Part shown: piece after piece, positions 46,117-55,107 of the stretch
How the letters are laid out: every line of letters begins with the position of its first letter
Position numbering within the stretch: the first letter of the stretch is position 1
From: Olegusella massiliensis
Lineage (GTDB): Bacteria; Actinomycetota; Coriobacteriia; Coriobacteriales; Atopobiaceae
Reading direction: 5' to 3'
Length of the DNA: 64,000 nt
Assembly (NCBI RefSeq): GCF_900078545.1
Contig: NZ_FLLS01000002.1
Coordinates: 1,311,404-1,375,403 of the forward strand
Program-made: the position numbers and the translations under genes
Notes under the pieces: generated by a model
What the model saw: only the letters and a program-made list of their open reading frames with translations
Told to the model about the DNA's origin: nothing
The model's database searches: none

Positions 46117-47202
46117 TTAAGCCTCCTTGCTCTCGTCAAGCTCGTGTGCGACCTCAGTGCCTAAAATGGCTTCCGCTCGTCTGACGGCGGCAGCATGTAA
46201 ATCCTCGGAGGGTGCATTGATGATTGCATCATCAAAGATTGCACGGACAAAAAGCGCCTCTGCTTCCTCGCGAGAAAGACCACGGGCAGCAAGGTAGTCC
46301 AGCTGCTCGGGACTCACCGAACCGATGGTGGCTCCGTGATTGCCCTGGACATCATCTTCATCACAAAGTACCGTTGGCAGCGTTTTGTTGACAATATCGT
46401 TGCCAGTCACCAGTACCGTTTCGGATTCGTTGCCTTTGGCATCTTTTGCACCGTGAATCAAATCAATGGTCTGGCGCAAAGTTTTTTTGCCAGCATCGGC
46501 AAGGACACCCGTTGCGTGCATCTCAGAGCGGCTATGGCGACCGCACATACGACATAGCTGATTTACGTCAAGCAGATCGTCTCCGCTTACGTGGTAGCGC
46601 ATGGTTAGATCCAAGCGGCTGGATTGGCCCGCAAGCTTGCACCCAAAACCAAATGCGACCTTTTTGCCACCCAAAGCGTATTGGCGTACCGAAATCTGTG
46701 CGTTTTCATTGGCAAAAATGCCCACAGTTTCGATGTGTTGTCCTTCAACGGCGACAAGTTCAGTTAATTGCAGTTTGGCGCCGCGCTCAACATAAATGCG
46801 GGTAAGTGCTGCTGATGTCAGGTCCGATTTGGTGGCATTGCTGTTATTTGGCGAGCTTGCGGTGTCAGCAGCGACCACAGTCACCGTTGCGCGCGATCCC
46901 GCGCGTAGCATCACCGCGGTATTGGCAATATGTCCTGCAGAAACGTTAATAACGATGGGTTCGCTGCGTGTGGTATTGCGTGGCACTTCAATATAGTGAC
47001 CATCGCCTGCAGCAGCTGCAATCCACGTAGCTGCCTCGCTGCCTGAACCCGTCTCGACACTATCAAAGATGCGCGGCACTGCTTCGTAGACTTTGCCTGT
47101 TGCGTTAGGTGTGGGCACATCAAATTGCACATCGTTAATGCGCAAATAGTTCCAAGTTTCAGCAACAGGTACGTTGACGTGCGAAAGAGTTTGCATATCC
47201 AT
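46117..47202 (-). CDS. sufD: SufD subunit of the SUF Fe-S assembly complex
   Basis: A 361-residue beta-helix protein with the SufBD fold. The C-terminal half carries the family signatures LNQL-like DLLDVNQLCRMCGRHSRSEMHATGVLAD and HGATIGSVSPEQLDYLAARGLSREEAEALFVRAIF. It forms SufBC2D with the two upstream genes. The start overlaps the sufB stop (TAATG). Confidence 0.92.
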   Translation of the reverse strand: MDMQTLSHVNVPVAETWNYLRINDVQFDVPTPNATGKVYEAVPRIFDSVETGSGSEAATWIAAAAGDGHYIEVPRNTTRSEPIVINVSAGHIANTAVMLRAGSRATVTVVAADTASSPNNSNATKSDLTSAALTRIYVERGAKLQLTELVAVEGQHIETVGIFANENAQISVRQYALGGKKVAFGFGCKLAGQSSRLDLTMRYHVSGDDLLDVNQLCRMCGRHSRSEMHATGVLADAGKKTLRQTIDLIHGAKDAKGNESETVLVTGNDIVNKTLPTVLCDEDDVQGNHGATIGSVSPEQLDYLAARGLSREEAEALFVRAIFDDAIINAPSEDLHAAAVRRAEAILGTEVAHELDESKEA

Positions 47203-48611
47203 TAGCCGATTGCCCCCTCCATCTCGAGTTTGATCAGGTTGTTCATCTCGACCGCATACTCAAGGGGGAGCTCCTTGGACACGGGGTTAGCAAAACCATT
47301 GACAACCATTGTGCGAGCTTCTTCTTCGCTACATCCACGGCTCATCAAATACAAAATAGTGTCATCAGAAATGCGGCCAATGGTGGCTTCGTGGCCCACC
47401 TGTGCAGAGCTACAACGTACATCCATTGCTGGGATGGTGTCTGAGCGACTGATATCGTCAAGCATCAGTGACGAGCAGCTCACAGATGCACGAGCGCGTT
47501 CAGCTTTGCGACCAATGACAACGGAGCTGCGGAATGTGTTGATGCCACCGTCTTTTGAGATTGACTTGGTTTCGACCGATGCGGTGGTATCGGCGCCCTG
47601 CAGGATAACCTTGCAGCCCGTATCGAGATCTTGATTTTGACCAGCAAAGGTGATGCCGGTGAACTCAACACTGGAGCGGTCACCCTTCATAATCGAGGTG
47701 GGGTAGAGGTAGGACACATGGCTACCAAAACTACCCGAAATCCATTCCATTTGTGAATCGGCACCCACTGTGACACGTTTGGTGTTGAGGTTAAACATGT
47801 TCTTTGACCAGTTTTCGATGGTCGAATAACGCATGTGTGAGTGGTTGCCAACAAAGATTTCAACCGCGCCAGCATGAAGGTTTGCGGCATAGTATTTTGG
47901 TGCTGAACAACCCTCAATAAAGTGCAGGTTAGTATCATCTTCGCAGATAATCAGCGTATGTTCGAACTGTCCTGCACCCTGTGCATTGAGGCGAAAGTAA
48001 CTTTGCAGTGGATAATCTACCGTGATACCGCGTGGCACATACACAAAAGAGCCGCCTGACCATACCGCGTAGTGCAGCGCAGCAAACTTGTGGTCACGAG
48101 GCGGAATCAACGTGCCAAAGTATTGCTTAACCAGCGGCTCGTATTCGCTGTGAAGCGCATCTTCGATGGTAGTGTAAACAACGCCTTGCTTTGCCATCTC
48201 TTCTTTCATGTTGTGATACACGATTTCGGAATCATACTGGGCACCTACACCAGCGAGACTCTCGCGCTCTGCTTGCGGAATGCCTAAACGCTCAAAGGTA
48301 TCTTTGATGTCTTCAGGCACTTCTTCCCAGTTGCTAGCCTGCTTGGTTTTAGGCGAGACGTAGGTTGAGATATGACTCATGTCGAGCCCGCTTGTATCTG
48401 GGCCCCAATTGGCCGGCATCTCGAGATTTTGGTAGGTTTCTAGCGCGTCCAGGCGCATTTGCGTCATCCACTCGGGCTCATCTTTTTTGGCCGAGATAGA
48501 GCGCACAATTTCGGGGGTCAATCCATCGGCGTAACGCTCGTAGCCCTCTTCTGATTTGGTGAAGTCATACAGTGAGCGGTCAACGTCTTGGACCTGTGTC
48601 CTTTCTGTCAA
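47202..48611 (-). CDS. sufB: SufB subunit of the SUF Fe-S assembly complex
   Basis: A 469-residue protein, the expected size. It contains the SufB signatures (WEEVPEDIKDTFERLGIPQAERE, GSFVYVPRGITVDYPLQSYFRLNA, MNLIKLEMEGAIG at the C-terminus). TTG 48611 is chosen as start: it lies just after the sufC stop (48615-48613), and the translated N-terminus (TERTQVQDVDRSLYDF) fits the family. The open frame to 48686 would overlap sufC by 73 nt. Confidence 0.95.
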   Translation of the reverse strand: MTERTQVQDVDRSLYDFTKSEEGYERYADGLTPEIVRSISAKKDEPEWMTQMRLDALETYQNLEMPANWGPDTSGLDMSHISTYVSPKTKQASNWEEVPEDIKDTFERLGIPQAERESLAGVGAQYDSEIVYHNMKEEMAKQGVVYTTIEDALHSEYEPLVKQYFGTLIPPRDHKFAALHYAVWSGGSFVYVPRGITVDYPLQSYFRLNAQGAGQFEHTLIICEDDTNLHFIEGCSAPKYYAANLHAGAVEIFVGNHSHMRYSTIENWSKNMFNLNTKRVTVGADSQMEWISGSFGSHVSYLYPTSIMKGDRSSVEFTGITFAGQNQDLDTGCKVILQGADTTASVETKSISKDGGINTFRSSVVIGRKAERARASVSCSSLMLDDISRSDTIPAMDVRCSSAQVGHEATIGRISDDTILYLMSRGCSEEEARTMVVNGFANPVSKELPLEYAVEMNNLIKLEMEGAIG

Positions 48612-48612
48612 G

Positions 48613-49398
48613 CTACTCACCGCCCTCGGCGCTTGCATTGGCCGCGTTTTCAAAGCGCTCAAAGCCGTTGCGGTCGATATCATCAATCAAAGAAGCAGGA
48701 CCTTCGGCAACAAGTTGGCCTCTGACCATGACATGGGTGTGATCCACATCAAGACGCTCGAGGATGCGGGTGTTGTGTGTAATCATAAGCAGTGCGCCAT
48801 CGCAATCTTTGCGATAGGCTTCAATGCCACGAGATACAACGGAGAGTGCGTCTACATCGAGACCCGAGTCAGTTTCGTCAAGAATTGCCAGTTTGGGACG
48901 AAGCAGCAGAAGCTGTAGCATCTCGATTTTTTTCTTCTCGCCACCCGAAAAGCCTACATTGAGTTCACGGGTGAGAAAACCCTGATCCATGCTCAGCTGG
49001 TCGCAAATCTCACCGACGCGCTGGCGGAACTTGCGAGCGTTCATTTTGAGCTCGGGGCGCATCTGGGTAATGGTGCGCAAAAACGAGTACAAAGGCACGC
49101 CAGGTACCTCGACAGGTGCTTGATAGGAGAGGAAGATGCCAGCGAGACTACGCTTGTTGGCAGCTTGCTCGGTAATATCAACACCATCAAAAATAATTTG
49201 GCCATCCGTGATTTTGTAGGTGGGATCGCCCATGATGACGTGACCCAACGTAGATTTTCCTGCGCCATTGGGTCCCATCAGGACATGGGTTTCGCCTGAT
49301 GCCACTTCCAAGTTGGCATGATGGAGGATCTGCTTGTCCTCGGTGCCGGCGGAAATATTACGCACACTGAGGAGTGTGCCATGAGTTGTGTCGGACAT
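48613..49398 (-). CDS. sufC: SufC ATPase of the SUF complex
   Basis: A 261-residue ABC-type ATPase. Walker A GPNGAGKST, signature FSGGEKKKIEM (SufC-specific), Walker B LAILDETDSGLDVDAL and switch MITHNTRILERL are all seen. It is the first gene of the sufCBDSU-rrf2 operon. GGAGAG precedes the ATG, and the promoter probably lies ~230 nt upstream. Confidence 0.96.
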   Translation of the reverse strand: MSDTTHGTLLSVRNISAGTEDKQILHHANLEVASGETHVLMGPNGAGKSTLGHVIMGDPTYKITDGQIIFDGVDITEQAANKRSLAGIFLSYQAPVEVPGVPLYSFLRTITQMRPELKMNARKFRQRVGEICDQLSMDQGFLTRELNVGFSGGEKKKIEMLQLLLLRPKLAILDETDSGLDVDALSVVSRGIEAYRKDCDGALLMITHNTRILERLDVDHTHVMVRGQLVAEGPASLIDDIDRNGFERFENAANASAEGGE

Positions 49399-49812
49399 AA
49401 ACGTCTCTCCGTTCGTATAGCTGCAGCCAGATGTAGCAATTCACGCGAGTTAAATCCGGTTCTTGCGGTATCGTGCTGCTGCTTCCCTCCCTCGAAGAAA
49501 ATGCTCCTGTTCGAGCAATTTCTTTGTGGAAACTCTCCGCGCTCAAGCGTCGCTCTTATGGCGCGTGCTTGGTTGAACTTCCTTTGTAGAAAAGCTCTTA
49601 CCTAAAGAGGTTCCCCTTTTTCTTCTAAATCATACTAGCTGAGGGGTATTTAAACTGAAAGAGAATATTTGGCTTTTTTGAACTCCTACACAAGCTTCAA
49701 TTGCAACTTTTTATAAGTGGTCTCATCGTTTTTGTGTCAACAAATACAAAATCGCGGTCCTACCAACAGATTATTCACGCTAGAGTTTTATATGAACAAA
49801 AGGAGGATCGCC
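49399..49812. promoter_or_regulatory. Divergent control region of the suf operon and a lipoprotein gene
   Basis: On the minus strand, TATGAT (about 49635) is the best -10 and would give a ~230-nt leader for sufC; the -35 is poor, and a GGGGT/ACCCC-rich segment (TACCCCTCAGCTAG) occupies the spacer. This arrangement would suit an Rrf2 regulator. The leader has GGATTTAACTCGCG-type sequence but no complete T-box or riboswitch. The plus-strand side leads to the lipoprotein with AGGAGG at 49801. Confidence 0.4.
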
Positions 49813-50541
49813 ATGCTTGCTCATAATCGATTTGAATTGGTGGGTGTAGGAAAGCAGCTGGTAACGGCTGCTTTGATGGCTGTGCTCGCAGGCTCTTTGA
49901 TGGCATGCAGTGGTGGTACAGCAAAAAATATCCCTGCAGAAACAGGTGAAATAGGCTCTCAAGCTGCAGAAAGTTCAGCTAGCAAGAAAGATGCAGCTCA
50001 TAGCGATAATAGCGATAAATCTGATACTACTGTTAGCCAAGAGAGCAAGGATGCCTCTGCTGAAGGCTCAAATGCAACAACAAAGACGGTATCTACCGAA
50101 GCATATGCCAACAAAAAATATGGCTTTACCTTCGATTCATCGTTTTGTAACGACCTCAAAAAGTTGGATGAAACCGAGGATTCGGTGCATTTTAACAGCA
50201 AAAATTGGGAAATGGATCTTGTTGCGCAGGCAAAGGAAAATACTGCTCATCTCGGAGCTTCGGCAGTGGCTGATACTTATACCAAGTCAGCGGATAGTTC
50301 AATGGAGCCCGATGTTTTGGTAGATGAAGGCGACAACGTCTCATACTGTCTGGTAGTTCAGGCTGAAAAGGATAAAGATGGCAAAGCAATCGTTGTCGTT
50401 TATATTTCTTATGTGGGCTCAGGCAGTATCCAAGGTCTGCGTGCAAGCTTTCCCGCAGAAAAATATGCGAATTTAAGCGAGGAGCAAGCTCAGCAGCTTG
50501 TGGCATCTTTCGTTCCAGGTGATTTAAAGGCGCGCCACTAG
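49813..50541 (+). CDS. Secreted lipoprotein with Ser/Asp-rich linker
   Basis: A 242-residue protein starting at ATG 49813 (AGGAGG 6 nt upstream). The signal peptide ends at the lipobox SLMAC (Cys near residue 35 of the frame). A Ser/Thr/Asp/Lys low-complexity linker (~70 residues) leads to a ~120-residue globular part (KKYGFTFDSSFCNDLKKLDETED) that ends KARH. No family was recognised; the globular part looks like the stress-type secreted domains of the PsbP/MOG1 fold (weak). It is divergent from the suf operon. Confidence 0.6.
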   Translation: MLAHNRFELVGVGKQLVTAALMAVLAGSLMACSGGTAKNIPAETGEIGSQAAESSASKKDAAHSDNSDKSDTTVSQESKDASAEGSNATTKTVSTEAYANKKYGFTFDSSFCNDLKKLDETEDSVHFNSKNWEMDLVAQAKENTAHLGASAVADTYTKSADSSMEPDVLVDEGDNVSYCLVVQAEKDKDGKAIVVVYISYVGSGSIQGLRASFPAEKYANLSEEQAQQLVASFVPGDLKARH

Positions 50542-50711
50542 AAAAAGAATAAATGCTGCCAAGCATAGGCGCCGCATGACATAAAGATTATGAGAACGTA
50601 ACGCTTCCATGTCAGCTCGTAACAAATCCGTCTCTATTCACAAAGCTGTGCGATAGTTTCCAGAGCAATCGTGTGATTGCAAACTGCAATGATAGAGAGA
50701 ATAGAGGACGT

Positions 50712-51794
50712 ATGAGTCGCGTATACAATTTCAGCGCAGGGCCAGCCGTGCTACCGGAAGAAGTTCTCTCATCTTGCCAGTCTGATCTGCTTGATTATCG
50801 TGGCTGTGGTATGTCCGTTATGGAAATGAGTCACCGTTCGGCTGTTTTTCAGGAGATTCTCGATGAAGCCGAAGCCAATCTTCGCGAGCTCCTTGGCGTT
50901 CCTGATAATTATAAAATTCTGTTTCTCAGCGGCTCAGCGCATCACCAGTTTGCGGCTGTGTGCATGAACCTTATGAAAAACCGCGTGGCTGATTACATCA
51001 TCACTGGTCAGTGGGCTAAAAAGGCCTATGCAGAAGCCAAGCTATTTGGTCAGGTAAATATAGTAGCAAGCAGTGAAGACGCAACATTTAGCTACATTCC
51101 TGACTGTTCAGAGCTTGCAATTGATGAGAATGCTGATTTTGTTTATATCTGTGAAAACAACACCATCTATGGCACAAAATTTCACCAGCTGCCATGTACT
51201 CGCGGCAAGATTTTGGTTTCTGATGTATCGAGCTGTTTCCTCTCGGAGCCAATGGATATTTCTCGGTATGGTGTCGTTTATGGCGGCGTCCAAAAAAATA
51301 TTGGCCCAGCAGGCATGACTATCGATATCATTCGCGAAGACCTTATCCGCGATGATGTTTTGCCCGGTACTCCAACCGTAATGAAGTGGAAGACCCAGGC
51401 AGATAAGGGATCTCTCTACAACACGCCTAATTGCTGGGATATTTATGTCTGTGGTCTTGTCTTTAAGTGGCTCAAAAAGCAGGGCGGACTTGCAGCAATG
51501 AAGCAGCTCAATATTGAAAAAGCCCAGCTCCTTTATGACTTCCTTGATGCATCATCGTTGTTTAAGGGTACGGTCCGTACAAAGGATCGCTCTCTTATGA
51601 ATGTGCCTTTCATAACGGGGGACAAGGCGCTCGATGCAGAATTTGTAAAGCAGGCAAGCGCTGCGGGTCTTGTCAATCTCAAAGGCCATCGTAGCGTCGG
51701 CGGTATGCGCGCCAGTATCTATAATGCGATGCCCAAGCAGGGCGTTGAAACCTTAGTCAAATTTATGGGCGACTTTGAACGTGCACATAAATAG
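50712..51794 (+). CDS. serC: Phosphoserine aminotransferase
   Basis: A 360-residue PLP aminotransferase. It starts RVYNFSAGPAVLPEEVL. The PLP-Lys lies in YGGVQKNIGPAGMTI near residue 200, and HRSVGGMRASIYNA near the end is the family C-terminal motif. The usual GGAS-type loop reads FLSGSAHHQFAAV here. It makes 3-phosphoserine from 3-phosphohydroxypyruvate. The start ATG 50712 follows AGAGGAC. serA is 74 bp downstream. Confidence 0.95.
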   Translation: MSRVYNFSAGPAVLPEEVLSSCQSDLLDYRGCGMSVMEMSHRSAVFQEILDEAEANLRELLGVPDNYKILFLSGSAHHQFAAVCMNLMKNRVADYIITGQWAKKAYAEAKLFGQVNIVASSEDATFSYIPDCSELAIDENADFVYICENNTIYGTKFHQLPCTRGKILVSDVSSCFLSEPMDISRYGVVYGGVQKNIGPAGMTIDIIREDLIRDDVLPGTPTVMKWKTQADKGSLYNTPNCWDIYVCGLVFKWLKKQGGLAAMKQLNIEKAQLLYDFLDASSLFKGTVRTKDRSLMNVPFITGDKALDAEFVKQASAAGLVNLKGHRSVGGMRASIYNAMPKQGVETLVKFMGDFERAHK

Positions 51795-51868
51795 GGTGTT
51801 TACCAGTAAAGGTCAGAGCGCGATTGGTCGCAACAAAATGTGTTGCAACAAACATAAGGGAGATTTGT

Positions 51869-53041
51869 ATGAAAGACCGCAAGGTTTATTGTCTCAATGC
51901 AATTTCTGCTATCGGTACAGATAGTTTCCACACTGGTTATAGTCTTACTGATCAGCTAGATGATGCCGCAGGCGTTATGGTGCGTTCCGCAAAAATGCAT
52001 GACATGGCATTTCCACCCAGTCTACGTGCTATTGCTCGAGCGGGTGCGGGTATCAATAATATCCCGTTAGAACGTTGTTCGGAAGCAGGCATTGTTGTCT
52101 TTAATACTCCTGGTGCCAATGCAAATTCTGTCAAGGAACTTGTGCTTGCGGGCATGCTGCTCGCATCGCGCGACCTACTCGGTGGTGTTGCGTGGGTGCA
52201 AGACAATGCGTCCGATCCTGCTATTGCCAAGTCTGTCGAAAAGGCAAAAAAAGCCTTTGCAGGTCATGAAATAGCAGGTAAAACCCTTGGTGTTGTTGGT
52301 TTGGGCGCCATTGGTTGGCGTGTAGCAAACGCCGCCATCGACCTTGGTATGAAGGTCATGAGTTACGATCCTTACATGTCGCTCAGCAGTGCATGGCATT
52401 TGAGTCCACAGGTAGGCAATACCTCTGATCTAGGTGAGCTTGCTGCGCAAAGTGACTTTTTGACGGTACATGTACCTGCAGGTGACAAGACAAATAAGAT
52501 GATTTCAGCCGATATCATTGCTCGCATGAAGCCAGGTGCAACTTTGCTCAATTTTGCCCGCGATATCGTGGTGGATGAACAAGCAGTTGCAGAAAGTTTG
52601 CAGGCAAAAAAGTTGCACAAATATGTGACTGACTTTGCAAATCCCCTGACGGCCAACCTACCTGGAGCAATTGTTTTGCCACACCTCGGGGCTTCTACCG
52701 AGGAAGCAGAAGATAACTGTGCAGTCATGGCAGCACAGCAGCTTCAGAACTACCTTGATAACGGTGATATCACCAATTCTGTTAATTTCCCCGCTATTGA
52801 TTTAGGTGTTTGTGAAACTGCATCTCGCGTATGTGTATTGCATCGCAATGAGCCTAATATGCTGTCGCAAATTACAGGCTTTTTTGGCAAAGCAGGACTC
52901 AACATCGAAAATCTTGCCAACAAGAGTCGTGGTAGGTATGCGGTGACGTTGCTGGATATTGATGAGACGATGCCGCATGATACGGCGGAGCGCCTGGGAG
53001 ATATTGCTGGAGTTCTTCGCGTGCGTCGTATTGAAGGTTAG
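51869..53041 (+). CDS. serA: D-3-phosphoglycerate dehydrogenase (short ACT form)
   Basis: A 390-residue enzyme for the first step of serine synthesis. The catalytic domain has the Rossmann motif GVVGLGAIGWRVANAA near residue 145, the Arg-containing RAGAGINNIP and the His in LPHLGASTEEAE. A C-terminal ACT domain (residues ~320-390) allows serine feedback. It lacks the ASB domain of long SerA. GGGAG precedes ATG 51869. serB was not seen. Confidence 0.94.
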   Translation: MKDRKVYCLNAISAIGTDSFHTGYSLTDQLDDAAGVMVRSAKMHDMAFPPSLRAIARAGAGINNIPLERCSEAGIVVFNTPGANANSVKELVLAGMLLASRDLLGGVAWVQDNASDPAIAKSVEKAKKAFAGHEIAGKTLGVVGLGAIGWRVANAAIDLGMKVMSYDPYMSLSSAWHLSPQVGNTSDLGELAAQSDFLTVHVPAGDKTNKMISADIIARMKPGATLLNFARDIVVDEQAVAESLQAKKLHKYVTDFANPLTANLPGAIVLPHLGASTEEAEDNCAVMAAQQLQNYLDNGDITNSVNFPAIDLGVCETASRVCVLHRNEPNMLSQITGFFGKAGLNIENLANKSRGRYAVTLLDIDETMPHDTAERLGDIAGVLRVRRIEG

Positions 53042-53111
53042 TTTACAAGCAGAGCGTGCTATCAGTAGAGCAGAGCTGTGCATGATTGTGACGCACAAAG
53101 CAGCAATATAT

Positions 53112-53146
53112 AACGCGCGATTCACCTTTGGGTCGCGCGTTTTTTG
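53112..53146 (+). terminator. Rho-independent terminator of serC-serA
   Basis: AACGCGCGA and TCGCGCGTT form the stem with a ~10-nt loop and are followed by TTTTT. Confidence 0.9.
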
Positions 53147-53320
53147 TTACATAAGAGGATATTCATACGTCACAAGTAGGAATTAAGGGTATAGTGACTC
53201 GGTAGCAAATACGTCGCTTGTGGGTGAACAACACCGTTGTTTTATCTACGTGCGTCGGGATGAGCATTGCCGAATCAGGGGAGATTTGACCTGCTCATTT
53301 GTGTGGAAGAGGAGTACATT

Positions 53321-54235
53321 ATGGAGATTGCAAATCGTGTAGAAGGCCTTATTGGCTCTACGCCTCTTATTGATTTGTCAACCCTTACATCTAACAGCTC
53401 TGCTCGTATTCTCGGTAAGTATGAGGCCAAAAATCCTGGTGGATCTATCAAAGACCGCGTTGCGCTTTTCATGCTCAATGCAGCCGAAAAAAGTGGCAGT
53501 CTTGCTCCTGGCGGCACCATTATTGAGCCCACCTCGGGCAATACCGGCGTTGGTCTTGCCATGCTTGCTGCCGCTCGAGGGTATCACCTTATCTTGACGA
53601 TGCCCGATACAATGAGTATTGAGCGTCGCCGTCTTGCTGCAAGCTATGGTGCAGAGATTGTCCTTACACCAGGCGCTGAGGGTATGGTAGGTGCAGTCAA
53701 CAAGGCTGAGGAGTTGCACTCAACAATTCCTCACTCCATTATTGCAGGTCAATTTTCCAATCCTGCCAATCCGCAGGCACATTACGAGACTACGGGCCCC
53801 GAAATTTGGCGTGATACTCAGGGAAGCGTTACAGCAATTGTGGCAGGTGTGGGCACGGGGGGCACGATTTCTGGTGCTGCTCGCTATCTTAAGGAGCAAA
53901 ATGCCGGCATTCAAGCGATTGCTGTCGAGCCTGCAGAATCTCAGGTGCTCGCGGGTAAACCTGCTGGTCCTCATAAAATCCAAGGCATTGGTGCCAACTT
54001 TGTCCCCAAAAACTATGATGCACATCTTATTGACGAGGTGCTTTCAGTAACATCTGCACGCGCCATTGAGGTAAAAAAACTTCTTGCAGAAAAACTTGGT
54101 TTGCTTGTGGGTATTTCCTCAGGGGCCTCGGTAGCTGCTGCTTTGGAACTTGCCTCTCGCAAAACCTATGTTGAGGCAACTATTGTTGCCATTTTGCCTG
54201 ATACTGGTGAGCGTTACCTCTCAATGGAGTTCTAA
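53321..54235 (+). CDS. cysK: Cysteine synthase A (O-acetylserine sulfhydrylase)
   Basis: A 304-residue PLP enzyme. The Lys lies in NPGGSIKDRVALFML, and TSGNTGVGLAM and VGTGGTISGAARYL are the substrate and phosphate loops; ISSGASVAAAL is near the C-terminus. GAGGAG precedes ATG 53321; the frame is open from 53267. It is followed after 2 nt by cysE, so they form an operon and probably a cysteine synthase complex. The CysE C-terminus here does not end in Ile. Confidence 0.96.
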   Translation: MEIANRVEGLIGSTPLIDLSTLTSNSSARILGKYEAKNPGGSIKDRVALFMLNAAEKSGSLAPGGTIIEPTSGNTGVGLAMLAAARGYHLILTMPDTMSIERRRLAASYGAEIVLTPGAEGMVGAVNKAEELHSTIPHSIIAGQFSNPANPQAHYETTGPEIWRDTQGSVTAIVAGVGTGGTISGAARYLKEQNAGIQAIAVEPAESQVLAGKPAGPHKIQGIGANFVPKNYDAHLIDEVLSVTSARAIEVKKLLAEKLGLLVGISSGASVAAALELASRKTYVEATIVAILPDTGERYLSMEF

Positions 54236-54237
54236 GC

Positions 54238-54996
54238 ATGGCACCAATTACCCCAGCTCCCATCAACGCAAGTGCGCCAACGACTGAAGGCGTGCCCCTG
54301 CGTCAGCTGATGCGCGAGGATCTTGATGCTGTGTTTGCACATGATCCTTCTGCAACTTCGCTTTTCCGTGCACTGATGTTTTCGGCGGGCTTGCGTATCG
54401 TTTGGGCCTATCGTTGGCAGCATTGGTTGTGGCAGCATGGACATACGTTTTTGGCCCGCCTGTCACATCGTCGTACCCGCCGTCGTTATGGCTCGGATAT
54501 CCATCCCGCTGCTTGTATTGGACGTCGTTTTGCTGTGGATCATGGTGTGGGTGTGGTCATCGGCGAAACTGCCATTGTGGGAGATGATTGTCTTGTCTAC
54601 CAGGGTGCGACCTTGGGCATGACAGCAAAGAATTTTGCCGCAACAGGCAAACGACATCCCACCGTGGGTGCAGGTGTACTCATCGGTGCAGGTGCCATTG
54701 TGTTGGGCGATATCACGATTGGTGATCGCTCCAGCGTTGGAGCCGGTTGTGTTGTAGTCAAACCCGTGCCTGAAAATTCCACCGTAGTGGGGATTGCGGC
54801 GCATGTCATTGGCGATCGTCGGACATGTCCGGCAGACGATGCTAATTGGGGCGTTTTGCTGCGCACGAGCCCCGAGCTTCAAGCTCGTCTTGACGCTGTG
54901 AGTCGCGAGTTTGGCGTAGAAAAACAGAGCGTATCACCGCAAACTATCGCAGCTGCCGATTGCAACTGCCCCCAAGTAGACAGGGTGGCACAATAG
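54238..54996 (+). CDS. cysE: Serine O-acetyltransferase
   Basis: A 252-residue hexapeptide-repeat acetyltransferase. An N-terminal helical part (REDLDAVFAHDPSATS) precedes the left-handed beta helix with DIHPAACIGRRFAVDHGVGVVIGETA and RHPTVGAGVLIGAGAIVLGDITIG. The active His pair is in DHG and GKRHPT. The C-terminal tail has three Cys near the end (AADCNCPQVDRVAQ) and differs from the SATase Ile-tail that docks in CysK. It acetylates serine, which links serC/serA to cysteine. Confidence 0.94.
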   Translation: MAPITPAPINASAPTTEGVPLRQLMREDLDAVFAHDPSATSLFRALMFSAGLRIVWAYRWQHWLWQHGHTFLARLSHRRTRRRYGSDIHPAACIGRRFAVDHGVGVVIGETAIVGDDCLVYQGATLGMTAKNFAATGKRHPTVGAGVLIGAGAIVLGDITIGDRSSVGAGCVVVKPVPENSTVVGIAAHVIGDRRTCPADDANWGVLLRTSPELQARLDAVSREFGVEKQSVSPQTIAAADCNCPQVDRVAQ

Positions 54997-55107
54997 GGAA
55001 TCTGTGCTGTTCTGCTTAGTTGCTAAAATTTAATAAGAATTCATCACGATTTGTCCTTGGGCATCTTGTGCGATGTCGCAAAGACAGGTAGATAAGTGAG
55101 GCGCCGT

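Noticed and set aside
49399-49560. T-box riboswitch in the suf leader
   Set aside because: There is a short ACCGCAAGAACCGG-like stretch, but the specifier arm, the full T-box sequence and a terminator pair were not found.
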